Positions 1 to 7,788 of a DNA stretch of 63,623 nucleotides are shown here, one piece after another. The translations under genes were made by a program, and so were the position numbers. The stretch's first letter is position 1. Each line of letters begins with the position of its first letter. Location: the NCBI GenBank assembly GCA_022014155.1, contig JAKLLS010000004.1:1-63623 (forward strand), read 5' to 3'. The DNA comes from Marinobacter sp. (GTDB lineage: Bacteria; Pseudomonadota; Gammaproteobacteria; Pseudomonadales; Oleiphilaceae). The notes under the pieces were generated by a model that saw nothing but the letters and a program-made list of their open reading frames with translations, was not told where the DNA came from and did not search any database.

Positions 1-1455
1 TTTCACGCAGATGTTTTTCATCTCGGTGTAGAACTCCAGGGAGTGCACACCGCCCTCGCGGCCAATGCCGGACTGCTTGCTGCCACCAAACGGTGTCCGC
101 AGATCACGGAGGAACCAGCTGTTGACCCAGATAATGCCCGCTTCAATCTGGCCAGCTACCCGATGGGCACGGGTGATGTTCTCGCTCCAGATCGCCGAGG
201 CCAGCCCGTAAGGAAGACTGTTGGCCAGTTCAATCGCCTCTTCCTCGCTGTCGAACGGACACAGGTGGACACAGGGGCCGAAGATCTCGTCGGTAATCAC
301 CGCGGAATCTTCCGGCAAACCGGTCCAGATCGTGGGCTGAACCCAGGCACCGCCGGCCAGTTCTTCGGGCATTTCCGGAACACCACCACCGGTGACCACG
401 GTGGCACCGTCGTCCACGGCTTTCTGGTAGTAGGAAAGGACTTTCTCGCGGTGTTTGAGACTGACCAGCGGGCCCAGGTTCGCTTCGGCATCATCCGGCG
501 GACCGATCTTCAAACCTTCCGCCGCTTCTTTCAGGCGGCCGACAAACTCGTCGAATATGGAGCGCTCGACATACACCCGCTCGGTCCCCAGGCATACCTG
601 TCCACAGTTGGCGAAGGCCGAGCGCATGGTGCCCTCGATGGCCTTGTCCATGTCGCAGTCAGCAAACACCAGGCCGGCGTTCTTGCCGCCCAGCTCCAGG
701 GAAATGTCCCTGATGCCCCTGGCGGCTGCTTTCATGATCACTTCGCCAGTACCGGTTTCGCCGGTAAAGGTGAAGCCATCCACCAGCGGATGCTCGGTGA
801 GGAATGCACCTGCTGAATTACCACCGAAGCCATGAATGACATTGAACACCCCATCCGGCACGCCGGCGTCTTTCATCACCTCGCCCAGCAGGGCGGTGGT
901 GGTGGGGGTTTCCTCGGAAGGTTTGACGACCACAGTATTGCCACACGCCAGGGCGGGCCCTACTTTCCAGGTCATCAGCAGCAACGGCAGGTTCCAGGGG
1001 CTGATCACGCCAATCACGCCTTTGGGGCGGCGAACAGCGTAGTTCAGCGCACCCGTACCATCCGGTGTCGGCATTTCAAAGGATTCCGTGGGCACGTTCT
1101 TGATCATGTCCGCGAACACCTTGAAGTTGGCCGCGCCCCGGGGTATGTCGATGTGGCTCGCCATGGATTTGGGTTTGCCGGTATCGAGGCATTCCGCTTC
1201 CAGGAACTCATCGAACCGGGCTGTGATGCCGTCCGCCACCTTGTGCAGGATGCGGGTACGTTCTTCCAGCGTCATCTTGCCCCAGGGGCCACGCAGTGCA
1301 GTTTTCGCTGCCCTGACCGCGGCATCCACTTCTTCCCGACCGGCCTCGTGAACCTTGCTGATCACTTTGCCGTTTGCCGGGTTAACGTTGTCGAACAGCT
1401 TGCCGCTGGCGGAACCAACATACTGCCCGTTGATGTAGTGTTTGATGTCTTTCAT
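1..1455 (-). CDS. dmpC: 2-hydroxymuconic semialdehyde dehydrogenase, C-terminus cut by window edge
   Basis: NAD-dependent aldehyde dehydrogenase that oxidises 2-hydroxymuconic semialdehyde, the ring-cleavage product of catechol, to 2-hydroxymuconate (oxalocrotonate branch of the meta pathway, cytoplasmic). It is absent from the ORF track because it runs off the left edge; I translated it from the ATG at 1455. It begins MKDIKHYINGQYVGS, has SPWNLPLLLMTWKVGPALA, the glycine motif FTGETGTGE, ELGGKNAG, and the catalytic cysteine in FANCGQVCLGTERVYVE. 485 codons are visible against about 486 in the family, so only the last residue or so is missing. It is the last visible gene of the dmpKLMNOPQBC order, 46 bases after dmpB. 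The assignment to the hydroxymuconic semialdehyde subfamily rests on sequence style and context. Confidence 0.93.
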   Translation of the reverse strand, partial: MKDIKHYINGQYVGSASGKLFDNVNPANGKVISKVHEAGREEVDAAVRAAKTALRGPWGKMTLEERTRILHKVADGITARFDEFLEAECLDTGKPKSMASHIDIPRGAANFKVFADMIKNVPTESFEMPTPDGTGALNYAVRRPKGVIGVISPWNLPLLLMTWKVGPALACGNTVVVKPSEETPTTTALLGEVMKDAGVPDGVFNVIHGFGGNSAGAFLTEHPLVDGFTFTGETGTGEVIMKAAARGIRDISLELGGKNAGLVFADCDMDKAIEGTMRSAFANCGQVCLGTERVYVERSIFDEFVGRLKEAAEGLKIGPPDDAEANLGPLVSLKHREKVLSYYQKAVDDGATVVTGGGVPEMPEELAGGAWVQPTIWTGLPEDSAVITDEIFGPCVHLCPFDSEEEAIELANSLPYGLASAIWSENITRAHRVAGQIEAGIIWVNSWFLRDLRTPFGGSKQSGIGREGGVHSLEFYTEMKNICVK

Positions 1456-1501
1456 TGCTGCCTAATCCTGTTCTGTATGGCCCTGTTGAGCTGTTGAAAC
1501 G

Positions 1502-2425
1502 TCAGGTCAAAACCGTAAGGAACCGTTCGTTCAGTACCCGGTCGTGGTAGAAGATGGCCTTACCCAACTGCTCGGCCTGCCAGGTCACCGGCTTGTGGTC
1601 CGGGTAGGTGTAGTCGCCACCACAGAACACTTCATTGCGGTTACCGGACGGATCGAAGAAGTAGATGGTCTTGCCGTGGGTCAGGCCATGACGGGTCGGG
1701 CCGATATCAATGGAGGTATCGGTCATGGAGATCAGGTCCGCGGCACGCAGGACGTCTTCCCAGGTCTCCAGGAAGAAAGAGGCGTGGTGGAACTTGCCCG
1801 GTTCTTCATGATGAATGAACGCGATGTCGTGCTCTTTCATGGACACCGTCAGGAACTGGGCAATGCGAGTGCCATCTTCGGCCAGAACCTGTTCGGCCAG
1901 ATGGAAGCCCAGCACGTTGACGAAAATGTCGTAAGTCGCTGCCAACTCCGGTCCATACAACAGGCAGTGGTCAAAACGAACCGCCTTCATGCCGTCCAGG
2001 CCACGGGGCCAGGCTTCCGGGTTAACCTCGGTAACACCCCACTTACCGGTGTACAGTTTGTCTGCGAATAACTCGAAGGAATGACCAGATGGCGCCGTGA
2101 AGCGAACCCGGCGGCCACAGTCTTTCAACTCGCCCCCGGGGATCTGCTCGATGTCCACTCCGAAGTCCACCAGATCCTTCTCCAGCTGAACCAGCGTTTC
2201 TTCATCAACGACCTTGAAAGCCATGAAGTCGCAGCCGGGCTCGTCCGCTTCGCGCAGAACCACAGAAAACTTGTCCACTTCGGTCCAGGCCTTCAGATAC
2301 ACCCGGCCCTGATCATCGCGGTCGGTTTCGATCAGACCCAGCAGGTCCACGTAGTGTTTGACGGCTGCATCCATATCGAGTACTCGGATCTGGACGTGGC
2401 CGGGACGCATTACACCTTTTCTCAT
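1502..2425 (-). CDS. dmpB: catechol 2,3-dioxygenase
   Basis: Extradiol (type I, vicinal oxygen chelate fold) dioxygenase that opens catechol to 2-hydroxymuconic semialdehyde. The ORF track starts at 2494, but the real start is the ATG at 2425 ([15 protein letters not shown]), preceded by GAGGTAATTGTC; this gives 307 residues, exactly the XylE length. The Fe(II) ligands are visible in order: His in [10 protein letters not shown] (about residue 153), His in [10 protein letters not shown] (about 214), Glu in NEVFCGGD (about 265). Two glyoxalase-like domains occupy roughly residues 1-145 and 146-290. It starts 6 bases after the ferredoxin that keeps this oxygen-sensitive enzyme active. Confidence 0.97.
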   Translation of the reverse strand: MRKGVMRPGHVQIRVLDMDAAVKHYVDLLGLIETDRDDQGRVYLKAWTEVDKFSVVLREADEPGCDFMAFKVVDEETLVQLEKDLVDFGVDIEQIPGGELKDCGRRVRFTAPSGHSFELFADKLYTGKWGVTEVNPEAWPRGLDGMKAVRFDHCLLYGPELAATYDIFVNVLGFHLAEQVLAEDGTRIAQFLTVSMKEHDIAFIHHEEPGKFHHASFFLETWEDVLRAADLISMTDTSIDIGPTRHGLTHGKTIYFFDPSGNRNEVFCGGDYTYPDHKPVTWQAEQLGKAIFYHDRVLNERFLTVLT

Positions 2426-2430
2426 GACAA

Positions 2431-2763
2431 TTACCTCAACGCTGTTGTTTTTGTTTGCCTGTTTGAAAGCCCGGCCGCCGGTTGCGGCAGGCACTCGATG
2501 GTCAGGTCAGTCAGGGGATAGAGTCGGCAAGCCAGCACCTCCCCCTTTTCAATGGCTTCTGACGGAACATGGGCCTTGCTCATCTTTCCGCACTCGAACT
2601 CGCCCTCAACCACCTTGATCTTGCAGTAACCGCAACCGCCACCGCGGCATCCCACGGGAACGCACTTCAGCCCTGTCTGCTCCATTGCCTTGAGGACACT
2701 CTGGTCGTCCTGGCAACTGAAGCGGTCTCCCGTTGTCTGGTTGAAAACCTGGAACGACGCCAT
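2431..2763 (-). CDS. dmpQ: plant-type [2Fe-2S] ferredoxin reactivating catechol 2,3-dioxygenase
   Basis: XylT/DmpQ-type ferredoxin of 110 residues. In this family the protein re-reduces the active-site iron of catechol 2,3-dioxygenase after oxidative inactivation by substituted catechols. Cluster cysteines are seen in [16 protein letters not shown] and, further on, in VLACRLYPL. The start is supported by GGGAGAACAACC before the ATG. It lies between dmpP and dmpB, as in the known phenol and toluene meta operons. The tail after about residue 95 ([16 protein letters not shown]) is polar and unlike the conserved core. Confidence 0.93.
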   Translation of the reverse strand: MASFQVFNQTTGDRFSCQDDQSVLKAMEQTGLKCVPVGCRGGGCGYCKIKVVEGEFECGKMSKAHVPSEAIEKGEVLACRLYPLTDLTIECLPQPAAGLSNRQTKTTALR

Positions 2764-2777
2764 GGTTGTTCTCCCGG

Positions 2778-3839
2778 TTAAATCTTCTTGAACAGGGCTG
2801 AACGCTGGGTTTCTTCCGCACCGTCTGCCGCCGTCAGGAATTTCTCCATGAAGATGTCCCGCTCAAACAACCGGCCCTGCATCAATGCCGTAATGGCGGC
2901 ATCGATCATCGGCGGCGGCCCACACAGATAAGCTTTGTGCTCAGAAAAACGACCACCGAAGTGTTCCCTGGCCGCGTCATGCACATAGCCCCGGAACCCA
3001 GACCAATCACCGTCTTCGTCCGCCTGGCTTAGCGCCGGCACATAGGTGAAGTTGTCATTGTCCCGGGCCAGACCTTCGAACAGCTCATGGTTGTAGAGTT
3101 CGGCCAGGTTACGGGCCCCCTGGAACAGAGTGATCTGACGATCGTCGTCCTGCTCCAGCAGATCGATGATCATGGATTGCGGACTGGAGAGACCGGAGCC
3201 GCCGGCAATGAAAATCAGGTTGCCTGGCTGCGAGCTGCGTACGAAAAACTGGCCGTAGGGACCAGACAGATGCAGCTGCTCACCCACCTTCAGTTGCTGA
3301 TGGATGTAAGTGGTGGCCGCGCCGCCCTCGACCAGACGGACGTGAAGCTCCACTTCATCAGCCTTGCTGGGTGGATTCGCCAGGGAGAAGGCTCTTGGCC
3401 CTTCCACCCCCGGCAGCTCGATATTGATGTACTGGCCGGCCTGAAAGGTCATCGGGCGATCCAGTTTCAGATGAATGCCCTTGATGGTCGGGGACAGCTC
3501 GACGATATCGCTGACGGTCGCGGTATAGTCCTCAACCGGATAGCCCTCGAAGTCTTCATCAACATCAATATCTGCCTCAATGGTGACGTCGCTTTCCACG
3601 GTGGCGCAGCAGGCCAGCACCTTGCCTTCGTCCCGTTCGACATCCATCAGGGCAAAAGGCGAGGCATCGCCGATTTCAACATCGCCCTCGACAACCTGAA
3701 CCTTGCAGGTGGCGCAGGTGCCATGGCCGCAGGCAAAGGGCAGCCAGACCCCCTGGCGGAGAGCTGCCTGGAGGATGGTCTGGCCTTCCTCCACCTCAAT
3801 CTGTTCGCCAATTGGCTCGATCGTTACGGTATGACTCAT
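2778..3839 (-). CDS. dmpP: phenol hydroxylase P5, NADH reductase component
   Basis: Electron-transfer component of multicomponent phenol hydroxylase; passes electrons from NADH through FAD and a [2Fe-2S] cluster to the diiron oxygenase. 353 residues, the usual family length. The N-terminal ferredoxin domain carries Cys37, Cys42 and Cys45 in PFACGHGTCATCK plus a fourth Cys in KVLACCATV. The ferredoxin-NADP reductase-like part follows with the flavin motif RAFSLANPP (about 150) and the nucleotide motif GGSGLSSPQSM (about 215). Ends with the common FMEKF-LTAAD region. AGGATACTGCC precedes the ATG. It is 10 bases from dmpO. Confidence 0.96.
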   Translation of the reverse strand: MSHTVTIEPIGEQIEVEEGQTILQAALRQGVWLPFACGHGTCATCKVQVVEGDVEIGDASPFALMDVERDEGKVLACCATVESDVTIEADIDVDEDFEGYPVEDYTATVSDIVELSPTIKGIHLKLDRPMTFQAGQYINIELPGVEGPRAFSLANPPSKADEVELHVRLVEGGAATTYIHQQLKVGEQLHLSGPYGQFFVRSSQPGNLIFIAGGSGLSSPQSMIIDLLEQDDDRQITLFQGARNLAELYNHELFEGLARDNDNFTYVPALSQADEDGDWSGFRGYVHDAAREHFGGRFSEHKAYLCGPPPMIDAAITALMQGRLFERDIFMEKFLTAADGAEETQRSALFKKI

Positions 3840-3849
3840 GGCAGTATCC

Positions 3850-4209
3850 TCAGGATGCGGAGCCGGCGATGCCGTCCAGCCCTTTGGTGGTAACAGTCAA
3901 CATGCTCTTGTGGTCGATACCGCAGTCCTTGAGCGTGGCGGAGGCATCGGGCGTGAACGGCTCACCATTCAGCTGCCACTCGGCCGCCAGGAAATCCGCC
4001 TGTGGCGCATCCGGGTGGTCTGCAGTCGCCGGTTTGAGAACCTCATCCACAAAAGCGCCGAAGGTCATGTCTGGCTGCACCAGCATCGCAAAGGGCGAGC
4101 AGTACATCAGGTGGTGCGGCCAGTAGACATACAGCAACTGCATGCCATGAAAGTTTTCAACTTTGTCTCGGGGTTCAAACTTGTAGTCGTATAAGGCATT
4201 TACACTCAT
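3850..4209 (-). CDS. dmpO: phenol hydroxylase P4 subunit
   Basis: Small subunit of the phenol hydroxylase (alpha-beta-gamma)2 oxygenase, the gamma subunit. The ORF track runs back to 4545 into a non-coding reading of dmpN; the real start is ATG at 4209 (MSVNALYDYKFEPRDK), six bases after AAGGTG, giving 119 residues as in DmpO. A second in-frame ATG at 4215 sits directly against the ribosome-binding site and is less likely. Conserved core VYWPHHLMYCSPFAMLVQPD is clear. It is followed by a C-terminal ubiquitin-like stretch DCGIDHKSMLTVTT. Confidence 0.95.
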   Translation of the reverse strand: MSVNALYDYKFEPRDKVENFHGMQLLYVYWPHHLMYCSPFAMLVQPDMTFGAFVDEVLKPATADHPDAPQADFLAAEWQLNGEPFTPDASATLKDCGIDHKSMLTVTTKGLDGIAGSAS

Positions 4210-4273
4210 GATCATCACCTTGTTGTTTTTGGGGCGATGCGCCCGGCGCCAATTGGCCCGCGCGCTTCCGGGA

Positions 4274-5821
4274 TCAGGCAGCGTCCTGTTTGGCGCTGTC
4301 GGCCTTGGTGTCGGATGACTTGCCCTTGATGGACAGCCAGCGCTTGTGATCCGGGGACCCGATGTACTCGAAATTGTCCTCGCCGATGTTGATGTGGTAG
4401 TACTTCGACACCACTGTCTCGACGTCGCCACCTTCACAATTGCCTTGGTAGATTTGATGTACCGGCAGCCAGGCCTGCACGTACTTCTCTGGCTCGTGCT
4501 TGAAGATGTCGCAGCAACCATCGGAGCAGAAGTGATAGCGCTCACCCTCGTGCACGATCTGTCGGTGGCTGAGCGCCGTGGGATCTTCCTTCTCGGTGAA
4601 GATGGTCGGGATCTGGCACACCTGGCACAGTTGCGGCAGGGTGTTGTTGTAGAAACGACGACCCTCAGCGTGTTCCTTCGCCCAGTGCTCGAAACGCGGG
4701 CGGTAGTACTTGTCGAAGGTGTCCGGGTACTTCTCGGACAACCAGTCCATCTCTTCCTTCTCCGGCATCCAGGTGTGGAAGTTGGTGGCTTGGCTGTACT
4801 GGTAGAAGGTGCTCCAGGCCTGATGGCTCACATGGTGCTTGGCATCGTTGGCGATGTCCTGATACTTGGGCGGGCGAATGCCATAACGCTCAAGGTCCTT
4901 GAACAGCGCGCCGCCGTTCTGCTCGTAGTACACCTCCCACGCTTCGGCCCAGGACATGACCTTGTTCGGCAGCATGTAGTCCATCATCATTCCCACCAGA
5001 CTCAGCAGGCGGAAACCGCGCCAGAACCATTTGTCGATCCAGCGCTGGACGATGGGGACGTTGTCCTCGTGCTGCTCAAGGATGAACTTGATCACCTCGA
5101 GGCCCAGGGTCATGTGCCGTGCCTCGTCGGACTGGGCCGAGAAACCGAAAGTGACGGTGGCCATATCGCCGTTGTAGGCGGCGCCGGACATGAACGGCAC
5201 GAACAGCAGGTTGGTCAGCACGTACTCGAAGGAGAACGAGATCGCGGTCAGGAACTCGAACGGCCCTGCGGAGCGGGCGTCGTCGAAGAACGACTTGGGC
5301 ACGGAAAGGAACCACACCCGGTCGTGCATGTGCGCGGCATCATGCAGGCCGTTGAAGTGCTTGTTGTAGTGGCTCATGGCGTGCTGCTGGGTCTGGGAAT
5401 GACGAAGCTCGTCAATGGCCTGCATCTGGCAAGCGACCCTGGCTCCGGCACCGCTGAACTGGCGACCCACTTTGGCGTAGCCCTGGAAAGCCGCGTGCTC
5501 AAGGGGCGAAACGCCACTGAGGAACAGTTTCAACGCATTCACATAACGGGCGTCCGAGATGTTCTGGTGACCGTTGTTCTGCGCAAAGGCATCAAAAATG
5601 GCGTACAGCTTTTTCTCTTTTTCGGCCTGGTACTTCCAGTAGGCGTCCATGGTCAGACGGAACGGGTCCTCCCACTGGGACCAGTCGGTGATCTTGATAC
5701 CTTCAAAATCCTCATCCGGAAAAATGTCTTTCTTTTTCTGGTAGGTTGGTTCCCAGGCCATGTCCCGGGTCAGATATTGGTACTTGTCTTTGAGATTCAG
5801 CTTCTTGTTTTTAACAACCAT
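4274..5821 (-). CDS. dmpN: phenol hydroxylase P3, large diiron oxygenase subunit
   Basis: Catalytic alpha subunit of the soluble diiron monooxygenase that hydroxylates phenol to catechol. The track ORF (to 6184) fuses in an out-of-frame reading of dmpM; the true start is ATG at 5821 (MVVKNKKLNLKDKY) behind GGGAGATCTATC, 515 residues against about 517 in DmpN. The two Glu-x-x-His iron motifs are present: DELRHSQTQQH (about residue 135) and SDEARHMTLG (about 230). The C-terminal domain holds a Cys cluster CQVCQIPTIF and FCSDGCCDIF typical of the phenol hydroxylase subgroup. It is 14 bases downstream of dmpM. Confidence 0.97.
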   Translation of the reverse strand: MVVKNKKLNLKDKYQYLTRDMAWEPTYQKKKDIFPDEDFEGIKITDWSQWEDPFRLTMDAYWKYQAEKEKKLYAIFDAFAQNNGHQNISDARYVNALKLFLSGVSPLEHAAFQGYAKVGRQFSGAGARVACQMQAIDELRHSQTQQHAMSHYNKHFNGLHDAAHMHDRVWFLSVPKSFFDDARSAGPFEFLTAISFSFEYVLTNLLFVPFMSGAAYNGDMATVTFGFSAQSDEARHMTLGLEVIKFILEQHEDNVPIVQRWIDKWFWRGFRLLSLVGMMMDYMLPNKVMSWAEAWEVYYEQNGGALFKDLERYGIRPPKYQDIANDAKHHVSHQAWSTFYQYSQATNFHTWMPEKEEMDWLSEKYPDTFDKYYRPRFEHWAKEHAEGRRFYNNTLPQLCQVCQIPTIFTEKEDPTALSHRQIVHEGERYHFCSDGCCDIFKHEPEKYVQAWLPVHQIYQGNCEGGDVETVVSKYYHINIGEDNFEYIGSPDHKRWLSIKGKSSDTKADSAKQDAA

Positions 5822-5835
5822 GATAGATCTCCCAA

Positions 5836-6105
5836 TTAGGTCCACTGAAGAATGAAGTGGTCGTCGTCTTCGTCGACATTGCCGCCGATACTGATCACGT
5901 CGATAAGCATTTCCTGAACGTCCCAGTCGCGACCGAGCTTCTCTTCCATCGTTTCCCGGTTGATCACCAGGCGCTTTTCTGCCTGTATCCGGATCATTGC
6001 CGGCTGATGCTGGACTTCCGCTTCCGGGTTGTCCTCGGCGATGGCTTCCACCAGGTAGCGGGCGTTGTCGTTGTCCTGAAAGGCAATAAATACGAGCTGA
6101 CTCAT
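5836..6105 (-). CDS. dmpM: phenol hydroxylase P2, regulatory coupling protein
   Basis: Cofactor-free effector protein (MmoB/DmpM family) that binds the oxygenase and couples NADH use to hydroxylation. 89 residues, matching the roughly 90 of DmpM. Recognisable by SQLVFIAFQDNDNARYLVEAI at the start and the acidic end GGNVDEDDDHFILQW. The start codon overlaps the dmpL stop in an ATGA, which suggests translational coupling. Confidence 0.96.
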   Translation of the reverse strand: MSQLVFIAFQDNDNARYLVEAIAEDNPEAEVQHQPAMIRIQAEKRLVINRETMEEKLGRDWDVQEMLIDVISIGGNVDEDDDHFILQWT

Positions 6106-7103
6106 GCGGATACTCCCTGGCTCTGCAGTTGGAATTTCTTAAGACGGATGGAGAGTTGTGCCCGGATTTCATCCAGGGCCTCAATGCCGGTGCTGGCCTC
6201 GGCCAGTGGCTTGAGTGCGTTGTAAGCCCGTGGTTCCCACTGGTCGATCCAGGCCTGTAGCTGTTCGCGGTTGGCGTCGCTTTCCGCCGCCACGACTTTG
6301 ATCATGGCATTGGTCCAGCGCAGGGATTCCTTGTACCAGTCCCGCATGAATTCGGTAAGCATGGAGACATCTTCGGCGTCTTGATCGCCCAGCCACTGGT
6401 CCATCTTTTCGTACACCAGCGGGAACAACAGACCATCCATCAGCACGTTCTGGACCAACGTCAGCTCAAACCAGTCGTCCACCACCAGAGTGTCTTCCAC
6501 CAGCTTGCGCATGGGTTGCCACAGCTCGTCATCCATCCAGTAACCCTTGGATTCATCCAGGGCCGCGCCGGTACTGCCGTCCAGCATCAGCGCAATGCGA
6601 GACAGGTACTGGCCGATGCCCAGGCGATCCATAGCGGTATAGATGTGCATTTGCGAGACCGTCGTGGCGTTGACATCCCCCGCAATCTTGCTGTTGTTCA
6701 TGTTGGCGCCCAGCTCCACATGGCGCAGGGGTACCAGCAGCCTCAGGATCTGCTTCTGAGTGGTTTCGGGCAGGCGGGTCAACAGGTTGCGCTTTTCACA
6801 GAACCCGAAACTGGTCTCGGCTGCTTCCTGCATTTTGGCCCGGTTACCGACGTAGGCGCCGTAGTAAAACTGGCGTGGGTCAGTGATCGCGTACCAGTCT
6901 TCCATGCGGATTGCCGTGCGCATGGGATCATTCAGCGTGTGCTTTGAATCCCACAGCGGGCGGTAGTGAAAGTTGGTTTTGGCTTCCAGGTCATAGCTGG
7001 CTTCCTGGTAACGGGACGCCGGCTTGTCGCCGAAACGACGGGCGATGTGCCCGTATGTCTGGCGGATGGGTTCCACCGAATTGGTTTTGATCTCAATGCT
7101 CAT
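6102..7103 (-). CDS. dmpL: phenol hydroxylase P1, beta subunit of oxygenase
   Basis: Structural beta subunit of the phenol hydroxylase oxygenase; ferritin-like helical fold without the iron ligands. 333 residues, normal for the family. It starts MSIEIKTNSVEPIRQTYG and contains NFHYRPLWDSKHTLNDP and GANMNNSKIAGDVNATTVSQ, typical of DmpL/TomA1. Second gene of the operon, 49 bases after dmpK, and overlapping dmpM by four bases. Confidence 0.96.
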   Translation of the reverse strand: MSIEIKTNSVEPIRQTYGHIARRFGDKPASRYQEASYDLEAKTNFHYRPLWDSKHTLNDPMRTAIRMEDWYAITDPRQFYYGAYVGNRAKMQEAAETSFGFCEKRNLLTRLPETTQKQILRLLVPLRHVELGANMNNSKIAGDVNATTVSQMHIYTAMDRLGIGQYLSRIALMLDGSTGAALDESKGYWMDDELWQPMRKLVEDTLVVDDWFELTLVQNVLMDGLLFPLVYEKMDQWLGDQDAEDVSMLTEFMRDWYKESLRWTNAMIKVVAAESDANREQLQAWIDQWEPRAYNALKPLAEASTGIEALDEIRAQLSIRLKKFQLQSQGVSA

Positions 7104-7152
7104 ATCAACTTACCGTTTTGTTGTTTTGAGTGGATGATCGATTTGATGACGT

Positions 7153-7404
7153 TCAGCGGCGACCCTTCTCGCCGAAACGCCACTTGATCATGTCCGCATC
7201 AATCTCGCGGATCATGTCGGAATCCATGTGAACGACATTGTTGTGCCTGCAGAAGATCTCGAACGCTTCGCGGGGAAGGACAAGCTCAACAAACAGTTCG
7301 GGATGGCCGATGGCGAAATCGAACTCTATGAATCTGTCTTCAGGTCCACTTCGGACCCGGATGTAACGGGTCAGCTCATCGAAGCTTTTCGCTTGGTTGG
7401 TCAT
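7153..7404 (-). CDS. dmpK: phenol hydroxylase P0, assembly subunit
   Basis: First gene of the phenol operon. DmpK is not needed for catalysis in vitro but helps assemble active oxygenase, probably by aiding iron insertion. The track begins at 7449, upstream of the likely transcription start; the ATG at 7404 (MTNQAKSFDELTRYIRV) gives 83 residues, slightly short of the usual 90 or so. Core GPEDRFIEFDFAIGHPELFVELVLP is conserved. No strong Shine-Dalgarno is seen before this ATG. The next upstream element is the -24/-12 promoter at 7445-7460. Confidence 0.92.
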   Translation of the reverse strand: MTNQAKSFDELTRYIRVRSGPEDRFIEFDFAIGHPELFVELVLPREAFEIFCRHNNVVHMDSDMIREIDADMIKWRFGEKGRR

Positions 7405-7444
7405 TGTTGGCACCGTTGTGTTTGTTATCGGTTGCCATGACCTG

Positions 7445-7460
7445 AGCAACGGCTGTGCCA
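7445..7460 (-). promoter_or_regulatory. sigma-54 (-24/-12) promoter of the phenol operon
   Basis: On the minus strand TGGCAC-AGCCG-TTGCT matches the consensus TGGCAC-N5-TTGCW at every defined base. It stands about 40 bases before dmpK, leaving a short leader. In the classical dmp operon the Po promoter is of this type and is driven by DmpR with phenol as effector; the same arrangement is inferred here because a DmpR homologue is divergently encoded. The AT-rich stretch 7491-7540, between promoter and activator sites, could hold an IHF bend, but I see no good IHF consensus. Confidence 0.93.
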
Positions 7461-7591
7461 GACTCTGGCAACAGCTTCTCAGGAAAATCCTATTGCATTG
7501 TTTTTATTGGCTTTTATTCAGCACTAAAATAACTTTCGGCGACAAGTCATCGGCCTGAAGAGGAACAGGATATGCGTGGGTTTTTCACTAT

Positions 7592-7677
7592 TTGATCAAC
7601 TCAACATCGTAAACTGAGCAAATGCTCAGCTCGTCAGACGACCACCGCGTTTGTCTGAAATTTCATCATTTGATTGA
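7592..7677. promoter_or_regulatory. upstream activating sequences for the DmpR-like activator
   Basis: Intergenic region 7405-7788 holds three candidate activator sites, 130-220 bases upstream of the -24 element. They are TTGATCAACTCAACAT (7592-7607, 12/16 to the XylR-type site TTGATCAATTGATCAA), the perfect palindrome CTGAGCA-AA-TGCTCAG (7614-7629), and TTCATCATTTGATTGA (7662-7677, 12/16). DmpR and XylR sites normally lie about 120-180 bases upstream, so the first two fit best; the third is weaker. The promoter of dmpR itself must also lie in this region, but I cannot pick out its -10 with confidence. Confidence 0.7.
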
Positions 7678-7788
7678 TTTTCGACAAGGATAGGGTGTTA
7701 GATAAAAGAAGGTGGCGTTCCGCTGCCTTCGCACTGGAAAACCTCTCCCGGATGCGACCCCATACAATTACAAACGGGGCTCCTGAGT

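Noticed and set aside
4346-5839. 497-codon plus-strand open frame opposite dmpN
   Set aside because: Shadow of the strongly supported dmpN; low-complexity His/Val/Leu composition and no domain.
5822-6184. N-terminal extension fused to dmpN in the ORF track
   Set aside because: It is an out-of-frame reading of dmpM and dmpL; the ATG at 5821 has a ribosome-binding site and gives the family length.
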